DNA from: Planctomycetota bacterium
GTDB taxonomy: Bacteria; Planctomycetota; UBA1135; JADKAF01
Direction of reading: 5' to 3'
Assembly (NCBI GenBank): GCA_016719295.1
Contig: JADKAF010000001.1
Coordinates: 1,922,001 to 1,986,000, forward strand
Length of the DNA stretch: 64,000 nt
Below the pieces are notes generated by a model. The model did not search any database. It saw nothing but the letters and a program-made list of their open reading frames with translations, and was not told the origin of the DNA. A program made the translations under genes and the position numbers. This document shows, piece by piece, positions 26,716 to 33,960 of the stretch (position 1 is the first letter of the stretch; every line of letters starts with the position of its first letter).

Positions 26716-27099
26716 TCACCAGCGGACGCGGAGGCTCACGCAGCGGCCGCCGAGGACGTCCTCGTCGAAGCTCATCTCATCGACGCAGGCGCGGACGAAG
26801 TCGAGGGTCGGCCCCTCTTCCAGCGCCCAGGCGTCCTCGTCGAAGTCGTCCGTGATATGGACGGAGAAGTTCTGCGCGCCGCAATCGACACAGACCTCGA
26901 CCTCCGGAGCGGGCTCCACCGCTTCGGCCGTGGGCTCGAAGAGGCGCCGCCAGATCTCGTCCGCGGCGAGCAGCAAGCGCTGCTCGTCACGACGCGGCAC
27001 GCTGGCCGCTTCCGCCTGCTCGCGCAGGAGTCGCTCGATCGCGGCGAAGGAATCGCAGCTGATCGGCAGGGTCAAGGGGTTCTGCATGGAGCTCGCCAT
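26716..27099 (-). CDS. Small protein, possibly a degenerate anti-sigma/RsbW-like HATPase
   Basis: A 127-residue protein. The ATG at 27099 (MASSMQNPLTLPISCDSFAA) was chosen because AGAGG sits 5 bases upstream; a second Met lies at 27087. The arrangement of an N-terminal strand, helix, RLLLAADEIWRRLFE helix, then paired strands ending in VSLRVRW resembles RsbW/SpoIIAB-type HATPases. The N-box Asn and the DxGxG loop are replaced (ITDDFDEDAW), so ATP binding is doubtful. The protein is strongly acidic. It could be an adaptor that kept the fold but lost the kinase activity, or an unrelated small protein. It shares the strand with queC-mazG (58-bp gap) and diverges from mrp. Confidence 0.55.
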   Translation of the reverse strand: MASSMQNPLTLPISCDSFAAIERLLREQAEAASVPRRDEQRLLLAADEIWRRLFEPTAEAVEPAPEVEVCVDCGAQNFSVHITDDFDEDAWALEEGPTLDFVRACVDEMSFDEDVLGGRCVSLRVRW

Positions 27100-27186
27100 C
27101 GATCCTCTGGCGGGGTTCCGGTCGCACACTGCTCCCTTGTCGGAACGCGCGACGGCCCAGGTTGAGGCGAGGGAACGGTCCGGCAC

Positions 27187-27215
27187 TTCAGGTTTCGCCC
27201 TCCCTCGTCTATACA
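27187..27215 (+). promoter_or_regulatory. Possible sigma-70-type promoter for mrp
   Basis: TTCAGG (27187-27192) and TATACA (27210-27215) are separated by 17 bases, 57 bp before the mrp start. The -10 matches 4 of 6 consensus bases, and such an AT-rich hexamer is rare in this G+C-rich sequence. The -35 is poor. It is an inference from spacing and composition only. Confidence 0.35.
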
Positions 27216-27272
27216 GCGCCTCTCTTCTCTCTCCTCGGGAGCCCCGCTCCCCTACCGCCCCGGAGCCTCCTC

Positions 27273-28337
27273 GTGAGCGTCACCAAGGAAGACGTGCTGA
27301 ACGCGCTGCGCGTCGTCGAAGACCCCGATCTCCGCCGCAACATCGTCGAGCTGGGCTTCGTGAAGCACGTCGCGGTCTGCGCCCCGCTGGTGAAGGTCAC
27401 GATCGAGCTCACGACGCCGGCCTGCCCGGTGAAGGACAAGCTCAGGGAGGAAGCGCGCCGCGCGATCACCGCGCTGCCCGGGATCACCTCGGCCGAGGTC
27501 GAGATGACCGCGCAGGTCACCTCGCGCTTCAGCGGCGGAGCGGGCGGGTTCCCCGGCATCAAGAACGCGATCGCGGTCTCGTCGGGGAAGGGCGGCGTCG
27601 GCAAGTCCACGACCGCGGTGAACCTCGCCGTGGCGCTCGCGCGGACGGGCGCGCGCGTAGGTCTCCTCGACGCCGACGTCTACGGGCCCGACGTGCCGAT
27701 GATGCTCGGCCTCCGCGGTCAGCCGGCGCACGACGGGAAGCGCATGGTCCCGCACGAGCGCTACGGCGTGAAGACGATGTCGGTCGGCTACTTCCTCGCC
27801 AGCGACGACAACCCGGTCGTCTGGCGCGGGCCGATGATCCACAAGTTCCTGCAGCAAGGGCTCGGCGAGACCGCGTGGGGCGAGCTCGACTATCTGATCG
27901 TCGACATGCCGCCCGGCACGGGCGACGCGCAGCTCTCGATCTCGCAGATCTTGCCGCTCGCGGGTGCCGTGATCGTCACCACGCCGCAAGCGGTCTCGAC
28001 GCTCGACGTGCGGAAGGCGATCTCGATGTTCAAGCAGGTCGAGGTCGAGATCCTCGGCATCGTCGAGAACATGAGCTACTTCCTCTGCCCCGACAACGGC
28101 AAGCGCTACGACATCTTCGGCACCGGCGGCGGAGCGATGCTCTGCGAGCGCTTCGACCTCGAGCTCTTGGCGCAGATCCCCATCAATCCCGCCGTCGGCC
28201 GCGGCGGCGACCAGGGCGAGCCGATCGTGGTCGCCGATCCCGACTGCGAGGAAGCGCGCGCGATCACGCGCGCGGCGCAGCGCATCGCGGCGAAGATCGC
28301 CGTGCGCAACACGCACGCGCTGCCGATCCTGGAGTAG
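27273..28337 (+). CDS. mrp: Mrp/ApbC-family P-loop ATPase (iron-sulfur carrier)
   Basis: A 354-residue protein from the GTG at 27273 (VSVTKEDVLNALRVVEDPDL). An N-terminal MIP18/DUF59 domain (1-~85, with TTPACPVKDKL) precedes a deviant-Walker ATPase domain. The Walker A is SSGKGGVGKSTTAVN, the switch I Asp is LLDADVYGPDVPMML and the Walker B is YLIVDMPPGTGDAQL. Mrp proteins bind and transfer [4Fe-4S] clusters to apoproteins in the cytoplasm. The usual C-terminal CxxC reads CPDNG here (ENMSYFLCPDNGKRYDIFG), so the second Cys is absent. Other members of the family also carry CPDTG-type variants. The DUF59 domain keeps its Cys. It is transcribed alone, divergent from the HATPase-like gene. Confidence 0.94.
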   Translation: MSVTKEDVLNALRVVEDPDLRRNIVELGFVKHVAVCAPLVKVTIELTTPACPVKDKLREEARRAITALPGITSAEVEMTAQVTSRFSGGAGGFPGIKNAIAVSSGKGGVGKSTTAVNLAVALARTGARVGLLDADVYGPDVPMMLGLRGQPAHDGKRMVPHERYGVKTMSVGYFLASDDNPVVWRGPMIHKFLQQGLGETAWGELDYLIVDMPPGTGDAQLSISQILPLAGAVIVTTPQAVSTLDVRKAISMFKQVEVEILGIVENMSYFLCPDNGKRYDIFGTGGGAMLCERFDLELLAQIPINPAVGRGGDQGEPIVVADPDCEEARAITRAAQRIAAKIAVRNTHALPILE

Positions 28338-28368
28338 CGGCGCGCACGCGAGCGCGAACGACGCGAGC

Positions 28369-28794
28369 TCAGCGCCCGAGCTCGCGCCAGCTCTCGAGCG
28401 CGAGGTGCAGCTCGCGCAGCGGCGCATCCTCCGCGCGCGCGCGCTTCTCGGCCCCTACCACCTCGATCACGACGCCCGTGAGCTCGAGCTCGGCCGACGA
28501 GCGGATCGGCTCCGCGGCGTACACCACGATCTGCGCGTGCTCGCCCGAGAGATCGACGTAGTGCGCGTGCGCGCGCCCTTCCGGAGGCGCGACGAGGTGC
28601 TGCCACGGCAGCGACGAGAGGCGCCCGTGTACGACGACGCGCGCGCCAACGACCCGCGCGAGCTCGACTCCGCTCACGCGGCGCGGCGCAGCCCCCTCTT
28701 CGCTGCGCTCGGGAGCACCGGCGCACGCGGAGAGGCATGCGCTGGCAAGGACGAGGAGCAGCGCGCTCCACGAGAGGCAGGCGATCCAGGTCAT
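28369..28794 (-). CDS. Small lipoprotein with OB-fold-like domain
   Basis: A 141-residue protein from the ATG at 28794, preceded by AGGAG about nine bases upstream. The N-terminus MTWIACLSWSALLLVLASAC is a lipoprotein signal. Two candidate lipobox Cys lie close together (LASAC and LSAC); the latter, before AGAPERSEEG, looks more likely. The mature domain reads as a five-strand barrel typical of periplasmic OB folds: VVGARVVVHGRLSS, AHAHYVDLSGEHAQIVVYAA, AELELTGVVIEVVG and ELHLALESWREL. Ligand and role are unknown. It is the last gene of a minus-strand group that starts with the gene at 31170. It converges with mrp, with a small inverted repeat (GCGAGCTC/GAGCTCGC) over the stop. Confidence 0.72.
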   Translation of the reverse strand: MTWIACLSWSALLLVLASACLSACAGAPERSEEGAAPRRVSGVELARVVGARVVVHGRLSSLPWQHLVAPPEGRAHAHYVDLSGEHAQIVVYAAEPIRSSAELELTGVVIEVVGAEKRARAEDAPLRELHLALESWRELGR

Positions 28795-28853
28795 GGTGAG
28801 AACTCCTCGGGCAAGGCCGCGCGCCGAGGACGCGCGGCGAAGCGGCTCGTCGC

Positions 28854-29762
28854 TCAGCCCACGCCGAGGACATGCCGCGCGAACGAGACGTAAGCGGGCG
28901 AGATGCCTAGGCCCATCGCGGTGATCGCGCCGAGTCGCGAACGCCACCACGCGCGACGCGTGAGCACCTCGCGCTCGCGTTCGGCCCAGGTGTCGAGATG
29001 TAGGGGCACGAAGATCACCAGCGCGAGCAGCGCGGTAGCGAAGAGCAGCGCGCCGCCGAGGAACCAAGGCGACTCGCCGGCGGAATCGGCGGACCAACGC
29101 GCCATGTCCGCGCCAAACCCCTGGCAAGCCGAGCCGAAGATCGCGCAGCTCCAGAGCGAGACGACGAGGTCGGCCGCGAAATCGCGCCTCCGCGAGTCGT
29201 GCTGCACCGCGCGATCGAGGAGCCGCTTCCAGCGCGATCCCTCCGCTCCCGCGATCACGGCCGGAGAGGCCGGCGCGGAGCGCGGAGCCGCACCGAGTGT
29301 CGTCACCTGGAAGCACCAATACCCCGCGAAGCCCAGCTCGAAGAGCATCAGCAACCCGATCCCGATCGCGACGGCGTCGGACTCGAGCGCGACCTCGGGC
29401 ACTCCGAGACCGATCAGCCCGCGCACGAGGACGATCACGCGGAACGCGGCGCGCAGCACCGGCCCGACGAGCAGCGCGTAGCCCGGCGGCGCGAGAGAGC
29501 TTTCGAGCTCGCGATCGGAGATCAGCGGACCGAGGGCTCGCCTCAGATGGAGCACAGAGCGTCGCGAGCGCTGCGCGAACGCGTAGTGCTCCCCCACGTA
29601 GAGCAACACGAGCGCAAGGCCGAGCAGCGGATCGGGATTGGAGGTGAGCAGGTTGGGCCACCATCCGAGCGCGAGCGCGCAGGCGCAAGCTCCGAGCAGG
29701 AGGTCCTCGAGGCGCGGTGGCGTGAGATGCGCCGATCCCGCGGACGCGGTGGAAGCGCTCAT
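28854..29762 (-). CDS. Polytopic membrane protein of unknown function
   Basis: A 302-residue protein with about six hydrophobic segments, including DLLLGACACALALGWWPNLL, PLLGLALVLLYVGEHYAF, GIGLLMLFELGFAGYWCFQV and FLGGALLFATALLALVIFVP. Between segments is an Arg-rich cytoplasmic stretch (GSRWKRLLDRAVQHDSRRRD). No transporter or enzyme family was recognised. The start ATG at 29762 overlaps the stop of the preceding gene (ATGA), so the two are translationally coupled. The product may work with that soluble protein. A possible role in the envelope is inferred only from membrane location. Confidence 0.7.
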   Translation of the reverse strand: MSASTASAGSAHLTPPRLEDLLLGACACALALGWWPNLLTSNPDPLLGLALVLLYVGEHYAFAQRSRRSVLHLRRALGPLISDRELESSLAPPGYALLVGPVLRAAFRVIVLVRGLIGLGVPEVALESDAVAIGIGLLMLFELGFAGYWCFQVTTLGAAPRSAPASPAVIAGAEGSRWKRLLDRAVQHDSRRRDFAADLVVSLWSCAIFGSACQGFGADMARWSADSAGESPWFLGGALLFATALLALVIFVPLHLDTWAEREREVLTRRAWWRSRLGAITAMGLGISPAYVSFARHVLGVG

Positions 29763-30649
29763 CCGTCGACTCCTTGCGTGACGCCGCCGAGCTCCCAATA
29801 GCGATCGACGAGCGGCTGGAGCTCCGCGTGTACTTCGGCGAGGGAGCGCCCGCGACGCCGCGCCAAGAAGCGCGGCCAGCTCGGGATCGAGAGCACCTGC
29901 GTGCTCAGCACCTTCCCGCGGTGATCGAACGCGCGACTCGGGCCGGGGATCGCGATCGCGGCGAGCAGGTCTTCGATCACCGTGCTCACGGGGACGTCGA
30001 TCCACTGCGGCGCCGGCGGCGGATTACCGACGAACGCGTTCTGCCGATTCACGGCATCGCGCCGCGCGTGCACGCGTTCGTCGCCGAGCGCCGCGAGCAG
30101 AACGGGCAATGAGCGCTCGCCTCCGGCGCGCAGCGTGTAGCGGGCGGCTCGGCGGCGCTCGACTGGGAAACTCAGCGCGAGGTCATCGACGGCGGCAATC
30201 AGCTCGGGCGCCGCGTCCTCGGGATACGCGCGCCACGCGTTGCGATCTCCGGAGCGCACCGCATCGTCAACGAGGCCGACGAAGCGCCGAATCGCGAAGC
30301 TGACGGTAGACGCATCCGTGTCGCTGACGAGCCCCTCGAGCCAGGCATCCACGTCGGGACGCTCCGTCCACGCGCGACGCAGATGATCCGCGAGCGCGAT
30401 CCCGAGCGCAGTATCGTCGAGAGCGAGGTCGAGCAGACGCGCGCCGCTCGGTGCGACGACCGCCGCGGTGCCGAGACCGAGGCCCTGCGGAGAACGGGAA
30501 ACGCGCACCGGCAGACGCACGATCGCGGTGGGATCGAGCAGCTCGCTATCGAGCAGCCACGCGCGCAACGCGCAGCCCTCCTCCAGAAGCGGCCCGTGAG
30601 CAAAGAAGCGCTCGGGAGCGGCGTGCTTGTGTCGTTCCGGACCGGACAT
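29759..30649 (-). CDS. Hypothetical cytoplasmic protein, coupled to membrane protein
   Basis: A 296-residue protein without signal peptide or membrane segments. Its N-terminal part (30-90) is predicted mixed alpha/beta (LDPTAIVRLPVRVSRSPQ). The middle (95-215) is helical and somewhat HEAT-like (SVSFAIRRFVGLVDDAVRS-type helices, GGERSLPVLLAALGDERVHA). The C-terminus has a basic segment (RFLARRRGRSLAEVHAELQP). I do not recognise the family. The stop overlaps the start of the next gene by four bases (ATGA) and the next gene upstream, a small membrane protein, ends 38 bp away. The three probably form one operon. Confidence 0.65.
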   Translation of the reverse strand: MSGPERHKHAAPERFFAHGPLLEEGCALRAWLLDSELLDPTAIVRLPVRVSRSPQGLGLGTAAVVAPSGARLLDLALDDTALGIALADHLRRAWTERPDVDAWLEGLVSDTDASTVSFAIRRFVGLVDDAVRSGDRNAWRAYPEDAAPELIAAVDDLALSFPVERRRAARYTLRAGGERSLPVLLAALGDERVHARRDAVNRQNAFVGNPPPAPQWIDVPVSTVIEDLLAAIAIPGPSRAFDHRGKVLSTQVLSIPSWPRFLARRRGRSLAEVHAELQPLVDRYWELGGVTQGVDG

Positions 30650-30687
30650 GGGCGACAGATCCTCGCGCTTTGGCGCTGGCTTGCGGC

Positions 30688-31170
30688 TCAGCGCAGAGCC
30701 TCCAGAGCCTGCACGAACGCGCTAGCGCGATCCACCTCGTGGGCCGGCGCATTCCAATGCCGTCCGTCGGCTTCGATCCGGAGCACGGCGAGGCGGCGCG
30801 CAGAGCCCGAGCCCCCGTAGGGCCGGAACCTGACGGAGAGCAGCCGAAGGGAACGCGGCGTTCCGGCGGCGAGCGCACCCAGCCGCGCTCCGCCGAGCCC
30901 GAGGAGCGACCACGTGCCGTCGGGCTCGCGGCGCACGCGACGCACGCAGCGCCAGAGCTTCCACGCCGCGCGCAGCTCGAGCGCGAAGAGCAGGAGCAGG
31001 CCGAGGTAGATCGCGAGCTCGAAGAGGCCCGGATCGAACGGCAGGGAGCCGGTCACGACGGCGAGAGCGAGCAAGGCGAGCAGCGTGAGATGCACGGCGA
31101 TCACGACGGCGTAGCCCAGAGCGGCCAGTACGTGTACCGCTCCACCGAGCCGAAGTTCGACAGGTTCCAT
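30688..31170 (-). CDS. Small membrane protein of unknown function
   Basis: A 160-residue protein with two or three N-terminal hydrophobic segments (VHVLAALGYAVVIAVHLTLL, then LALLALAVV and LFELAIYLGLLLLFALELRA). A basic loop (AAWKLWRCVRRVRREPDG) and a C-terminal soluble domain follow, with beta-strand character resembling a PH-like or bPH domain (SLRLLSVRFRPYGGSGSARR, then LAVLRIEADGRHWNAP). Membrane-anchored domains of this shape are common in bacteria but the function is unknown. It is the first gene of the minus-strand group 31170 to 28369 and diverges from the interrupted gene at 31302. Confidence 0.65.
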   Translation of the reverse strand: MEPVELRLGGAVHVLAALGYAVVIAVHLTLLALLALAVVTGSLPFDPGLFELAIYLGLLLLFALELRAAWKLWRCVRRVRREPDGTWSLLGLGGARLGALAAGTPRSLRLLSVRFRPYGGSGSARRLAVLRIEADGRHWNAPAHEVDRASAFVQALEALR

Positions 31171-31301
31171 CGCGCCTCGAAGTTCGCGGTCCCGACCTCC
31201 TCTGCAGCCCTCTCGCCTCGCTCGGCGTTCGAGGGATCCGCGCGAACGGGGCCGCGATCGATAGGGCTCCCTTGGGCAGCAAGCGCAACAGGAGCGATCT
31301 C

Positions 31302-31403
31302 ATGTCCGAGGTCCGCGCGCTCGAGGATCTACTCGCCCGAACGACCCGAGCGGGAGGCCCCTCGATCTTGGAGCTCTTGAAGAAGCTCGCGTCCGTGAGC
31401 TGA
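31302..31403 (+). CDS. 33-codon ORF; possible 5' part of the downstream gene ending at an in-frame TGA
   Basis: The ATG at 31302 has one of the best ribosome-binding sites in the window (AGGAG, 8 bases upstream). It encodes 33 residues, starting MSEVRALEDLLARTTRAGG and ending LLKKLASVS, before TGA at 31401-31403. The same frame continues past the TGA for 16 sense codons (ETAGVALAFAGAIEVA) and then runs into the ORF at 31452. The joined product would have 226 amino acids and a hydrophobic segment just after the stop. The arrangement suggests one gene split by a stop codon, through mutation, base-call error or readthrough, or a coupled leader peptide. Confidence 0.5.
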   Translation: MSEVRALEDLLARTTRAGGPSILELLKKLASVS

Positions 31404-31451
31404 GAAACCGCGGGCGTTGCGCTGGCCTTCGCCGGAGCGATCGAAGTCGCC

Positions 31452-31985
31452 ATGGGAGCACGGGCGGGCCAAGCGCCTGGTTTCCTGGGCAAGGCGAGCG
31501 TCTACACGCTGCCGATCCAAGCCTTCTTGGTCGGAACGGCGATCCGACAGGCAGAGGACGACGAGAGGCAGCAGCGCCGCAAGCTCTTCGACAAGATGCG
31601 CTTCTTGCTGCTGATCGGCGCGACGGACGAGGCACTCCGGATCCACCGCCAGAAGCACCCCCGCAGCCGGATCGTCGATGCATCGAAGCCGCTCGGGATC
31701 GCGCTCGATGCTTCCGGCGACGCGCGCTGGAAAGCGCTCTGGTCGAAGTGGAGGAGCCAGATCGAGCGCGAGTTCCGCGCGATCTCCGCCGACGCACAGA
31801 AGCCGGCCCCGTATCGACTTCCGGGCACGACGGCCCTCTTTCGCTTCGCGCAGGAAGCGCCGAGCGGAGTGCTGCGCGAAGCGAACCCAATGGACGAAGC
31901 AGCGCTGCTCGAGGCGTATCTCACGGACCGCTTCCTCCACATGCGTCACGAGTTCCAGATGCTGCTCGCCACGCTCGGCGCTTGA
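31452..31985 (+). CDS. Hypothetical protein, probably the 3' part of an interrupted gene
   Basis: A 177-residue ORF from the ATG at 31452, which has no good Shine-Dalgarno of its own. The protein has a Gly/Ala-rich start, then a charged helical body (AIRQAEDDERQQRRKLFDKM, FLLLIGATDEALRIHRQKHP, RWKALWSKWRSQIEREFRAI) and ends RHEFQMLLATLGA. No family was recognised. The in-frame region just upstream, after the TGA at 31401, encodes residues that flow naturally into it, so the true N-terminus may be the ATG at 31302. The gene stands alone between a divergent membrane-protein gene and the secreted protein at 32062. An overlapping minus-strand frame is open but shows no coding pattern. Confidence 0.6.
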   Translation: MGARAGQAPGFLGKASVYTLPIQAFLVGTAIRQAEDDERQQRRKLFDKMRFLLLIGATDEALRIHRQKHPRSRIVDASKPLGIALDASGDARWKALWSKWRSQIEREFRAISADAQKPAPYRLPGTTALFRFAQEAPSGVLREANPMDEAALLEAYLTDRFLHMRHEFQMLLATLGA

Positions 31986-32061
31986 CCGCCGTGAGGAGCA
32001 GGGCCGAGGATCGGCTTCGAACGGTCCGCCTTTGCCACAGCTCGCGCCGCAGCTCACCGCC

Positions 32062-33072
32062 ATGAAGATCCTCGCCTTCACCTTCACCTTCGTCTTGCTC
32101 TGCACGACGCCGCTCGCCGCGCAGTCCACGATCGAGCGCCTCGTCGCCGTCGCCGATGCCTCGGCCGACGCCGACCAGCCGAACGCGAGCTTCGGTTCAG
32201 CGCTCCTCGTCACGTCGGGGAAGACCTTCAGCTCGACGCCGACGTTCCGCGTGTGGCTGACGCGCGGGCACTACCTCTTCGATCTCTCGAGCGTCGCTGG
32301 TCGACCGCTGCCCACGCGCGCGCGCCTCCGCGTCTACCAAGAGCAGGCGAGCGCCGCGGGCTGTCTCGACGTCAGCGTGCATCGCGTGACGCAGGCCTGG
32401 AGCGAAGCGACGGTCACGTGGCAGAACAAGCCCGCGCTCGATCCTTCCGCGCTGGCGCGCGCCTGCGTCGGCGACAGCTTCGACCTCGGCTGGAAGAGCT
32501 TCGACGTGACGCCGCTCGTGCAGCAGTGGCTGCAAGGCGTCGTGCCGAACCACGGCCTCGTCCTCCGCGATCCCAGCGAGTCGCTCGCGGGTGCCGCGCG
32601 CCCGCTGCACGCGACGAGCCGCGAGAGCGCGAACTTAGCGTTCCACCCGCACCTCGAGCTCGCATGGGGCACGCAGCCCTACGGCGCGGGCTGCGGTGCC
32701 TCGCGCACCGGGCCCACCCTCGACCTCGACGCGGGGAGCCCCGCCATCGGCGGCAGCTACGAGCTCTTGGCCTCGGGGCTGCCCGGCGGGCGCCCCGTCT
32801 TCCACTGGCTCGGGCTCAGCGATGCGGTCTGGAACGGCGTGCCGCTCCCGTTCGATCTCACCCCGCTCGGCTTCGGCGGCTGCGCGATCCTCGCGAGCTT
32901 GGAGCTGGAGCTCCCGAGCGTCACGACGGACAACCGCGGACGCGCGCGCCTCGCGATCGCGATCCCCGCGCAGCCCTTCCTCCGCGGCCGCCGCGTCTAC
33001 CACCAAGCCCTGGCACTCGACTCGAGCTCCGCGCTGTATCTCACGAACGGCTTCGCGATCCAGACCTACTGA
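32062..33072 (+). CDS. Secreted protein: CBM96/DNRLRE-like domain plus shared C-terminal beta module
   Basis: A 336-residue protein with signal peptide MKILAFTFTFVLLCTTPLAA. Residues ~22-210 form a DNRLRE/CBM96-type sandwich. It has the tell-tale opening VADASADADQPNASFGSALL, the strand YLFDLSSVAGRPLPTRARLR, VTQAWSEATVTWQNKPALDP and FDVTPLVQQWLQG. This domain is found in extracellular proteins that bind polysaccharides. Residues ~215-336 are a beta module, opening YGAGCGASRTGPTLDLDAGS and continuing LPGGRPVFHWLGLSDAVWNG, LPFDLTPLGFGGC and a final HQALALDSS strand. The module recurs in three other secreted proteins of this window. It may be for surface attachment or binding; that role is inferred. 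Two conserved Cys pairs are likely disulfides. Confidence 0.85.
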   Translation: MKILAFTFTFVLLCTTPLAAQSTIERLVAVADASADADQPNASFGSALLVTSGKTFSSTPTFRVWLTRGHYLFDLSSVAGRPLPTRARLRVYQEQASAAGCLDVSVHRVTQAWSEATVTWQNKPALDPSALARACVGDSFDLGWKSFDVTPLVQQWLQGVVPNHGLVLRDPSESLAGAARPLHATSRESANLAFHPHLELAWGTQPYGAGCGASRTGPTLDLDAGSPAIGGSYELLASGLPGGRPVFHWLGLSDAVWNGVPLPFDLTPLGFGGCAILASLELELPSVTTDNRGRARLAIAIPAQPFLRGRRVYHQALALDSSSALYLTNGFAIQTY

Positions 33073-33082
33073 CCCCTCGCTG

Positions 33083-33113
33083 CACAGGGAAGGTGCCAAG
33101 CACCTTCACTGTG
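33083..33113. terminator. Palindromic hairpin between convergent genes
   Basis: CACAGGGAAGGTGC and GCACCTTCACTGTG pair over 14 bp with one mismatch and a CAA loop. The stem lies 11 bp after the plus-strand stop and overlaps the last codons of the minus-strand WD40 gene. Position and symmetry suggest a bidirectional terminator. The core AAGGTGC-CAA-GCACCTT also looks like a dispersed palindrome. Confidence 0.5.
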
Positions 33114-33960
33114 CCGTGAGGGTGCGCGTTGGCGACGGGGCGGTCGCGCGGAGGACGCGGAAGGGCTCCTCGCCCTCGCGCAGCTCGAGCAGGGCGCCGC
33201 GGAGCGTGCCGCAGCGGAGGGTGTGGGCGTCGGTCCATGCGAGCGCGGTGATCGCGGAGCCCGCGGGTGGCGAGAGGCGGAGGGAGCGGCCGTCGAGCGC
33301 GTGGATGCGGATGCGACCGTCGCGCGCGCCCGAGGCGAGGCGCGTGCCGTCGAGAGAGAACGCGAGCGCTTCGACGCCGGCCAGGTGATCGCCGATCGCG
33401 CGCGGCGGGGCTGCGCTTTCGAGATCGAGGAGCAGCACTTGGCCGTCGAGCCCGGCGCTCGCGAGCAAGGTACCCTGCGGAGCGAAAGCGAGGCGGCGCG
33501 CCGCGGCGCCGTGGCGCGCGAGCTCTCGGCGCAACGCGAGCGTCTCGGGATCGAGGAGCAGCACGCGACCGTCCGCGCAGGCGACGACCAAGCGCCGTGT
33601 GCGATCGTCGAGTGCCACCGCGTAGATCGTGTCCTGCGCGAGCTCGGCTTGCGCGACGAGGCGCCCCGCGGCATCGAAGTGCGCGAGCAGGCCGCTCTCG
33701 GCCGGCGTTCCGCCGCCGAGATAGACCTCGCCGCTCGGTGCAGCGGCGGCGCAGAACGCGCGGAACGGTGAACGCAGCACGAGTTCCCAGCGCTCACCCG
33801 CGCGACGCCAGAGGCCCTCGGCATTCAGCGCACGCTCCTCGTCGCGAACGCGCAGGACCTGCAGGATCGGCGCGTCGTCGATCGACTGCGCGTCGACGGG
33901 GGACGCCAGCGCGAGCCATGCGACGAGCCCGCTCACGCCTTGCGTTCCACGCGCGCTCAC
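33106..33960 (-). CDS. Exported WD40-repeat beta-propeller protein
   Basis: A 284-residue protein from a GTG at 33960 that overlaps the DUF1501 stop (GTGA). The N-terminus (VSARGTQGVSGLVAWLALAS) is a weak signal peptide with possible cleavage near VDAQS. The body carries WD40-type blades with the repeating pattern of LAFAPQGTLLASAGLDGQVL, ALAFSLDGTRLASGARDGRI and AVALDDRTRRLVVACADGRV. Five to seven blades are countable. In planctomycetes, WD40 proteins often follow DUF1549/DUF1553 and DUF1501 genes, as here, and are thought to be partners of that secreted cytochrome system. It is the last gene of the run. Its 3' end overlaps a terminator hairpin. Confidence 0.87.
   Translation of the reverse strand: MSARGTQGVSGLVAWLALASPVDAQSIDDAPILQVLRVRDEERALNAEGLWRRAGERWELVLRSPFRAFCAAAAPSGEVYLGGGTPAESGLLAHFDAAGRLVAQAELAQDTIYAVALDDRTRRLVVACADGRVLLLDPETLALRRELARHGAAARRLAFAPQGTLLASAGLDGQVLLLDLESAAPPRAIGDHLAGVEALAFSLDGTRLASGARDGRIRIHALDGRSLRLSPPAGSAITALAWTDAHTLRCGTLRGALLELREGEEPFRVLRATAPSPTRTLTAQ

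Noticed and set aside
28363..28385. Terminator between mrp and the lipoprotein gene (GCGAGCTC/GAGCTCGC)
   Set aside because: Only 8 bp with a 7-base loop overlapping a coding end. The SacI-like motif GAGCTC is extremely frequent in this DNA, so it carries little weight.
31329..32213. 294-codon minus-strand frame opposite the interrupted gene
   Set aside because: It crosses into the start of the secreted protein at 32062 and lacks a signal or motif. The plus-strand protein has varied composition and a better start context.
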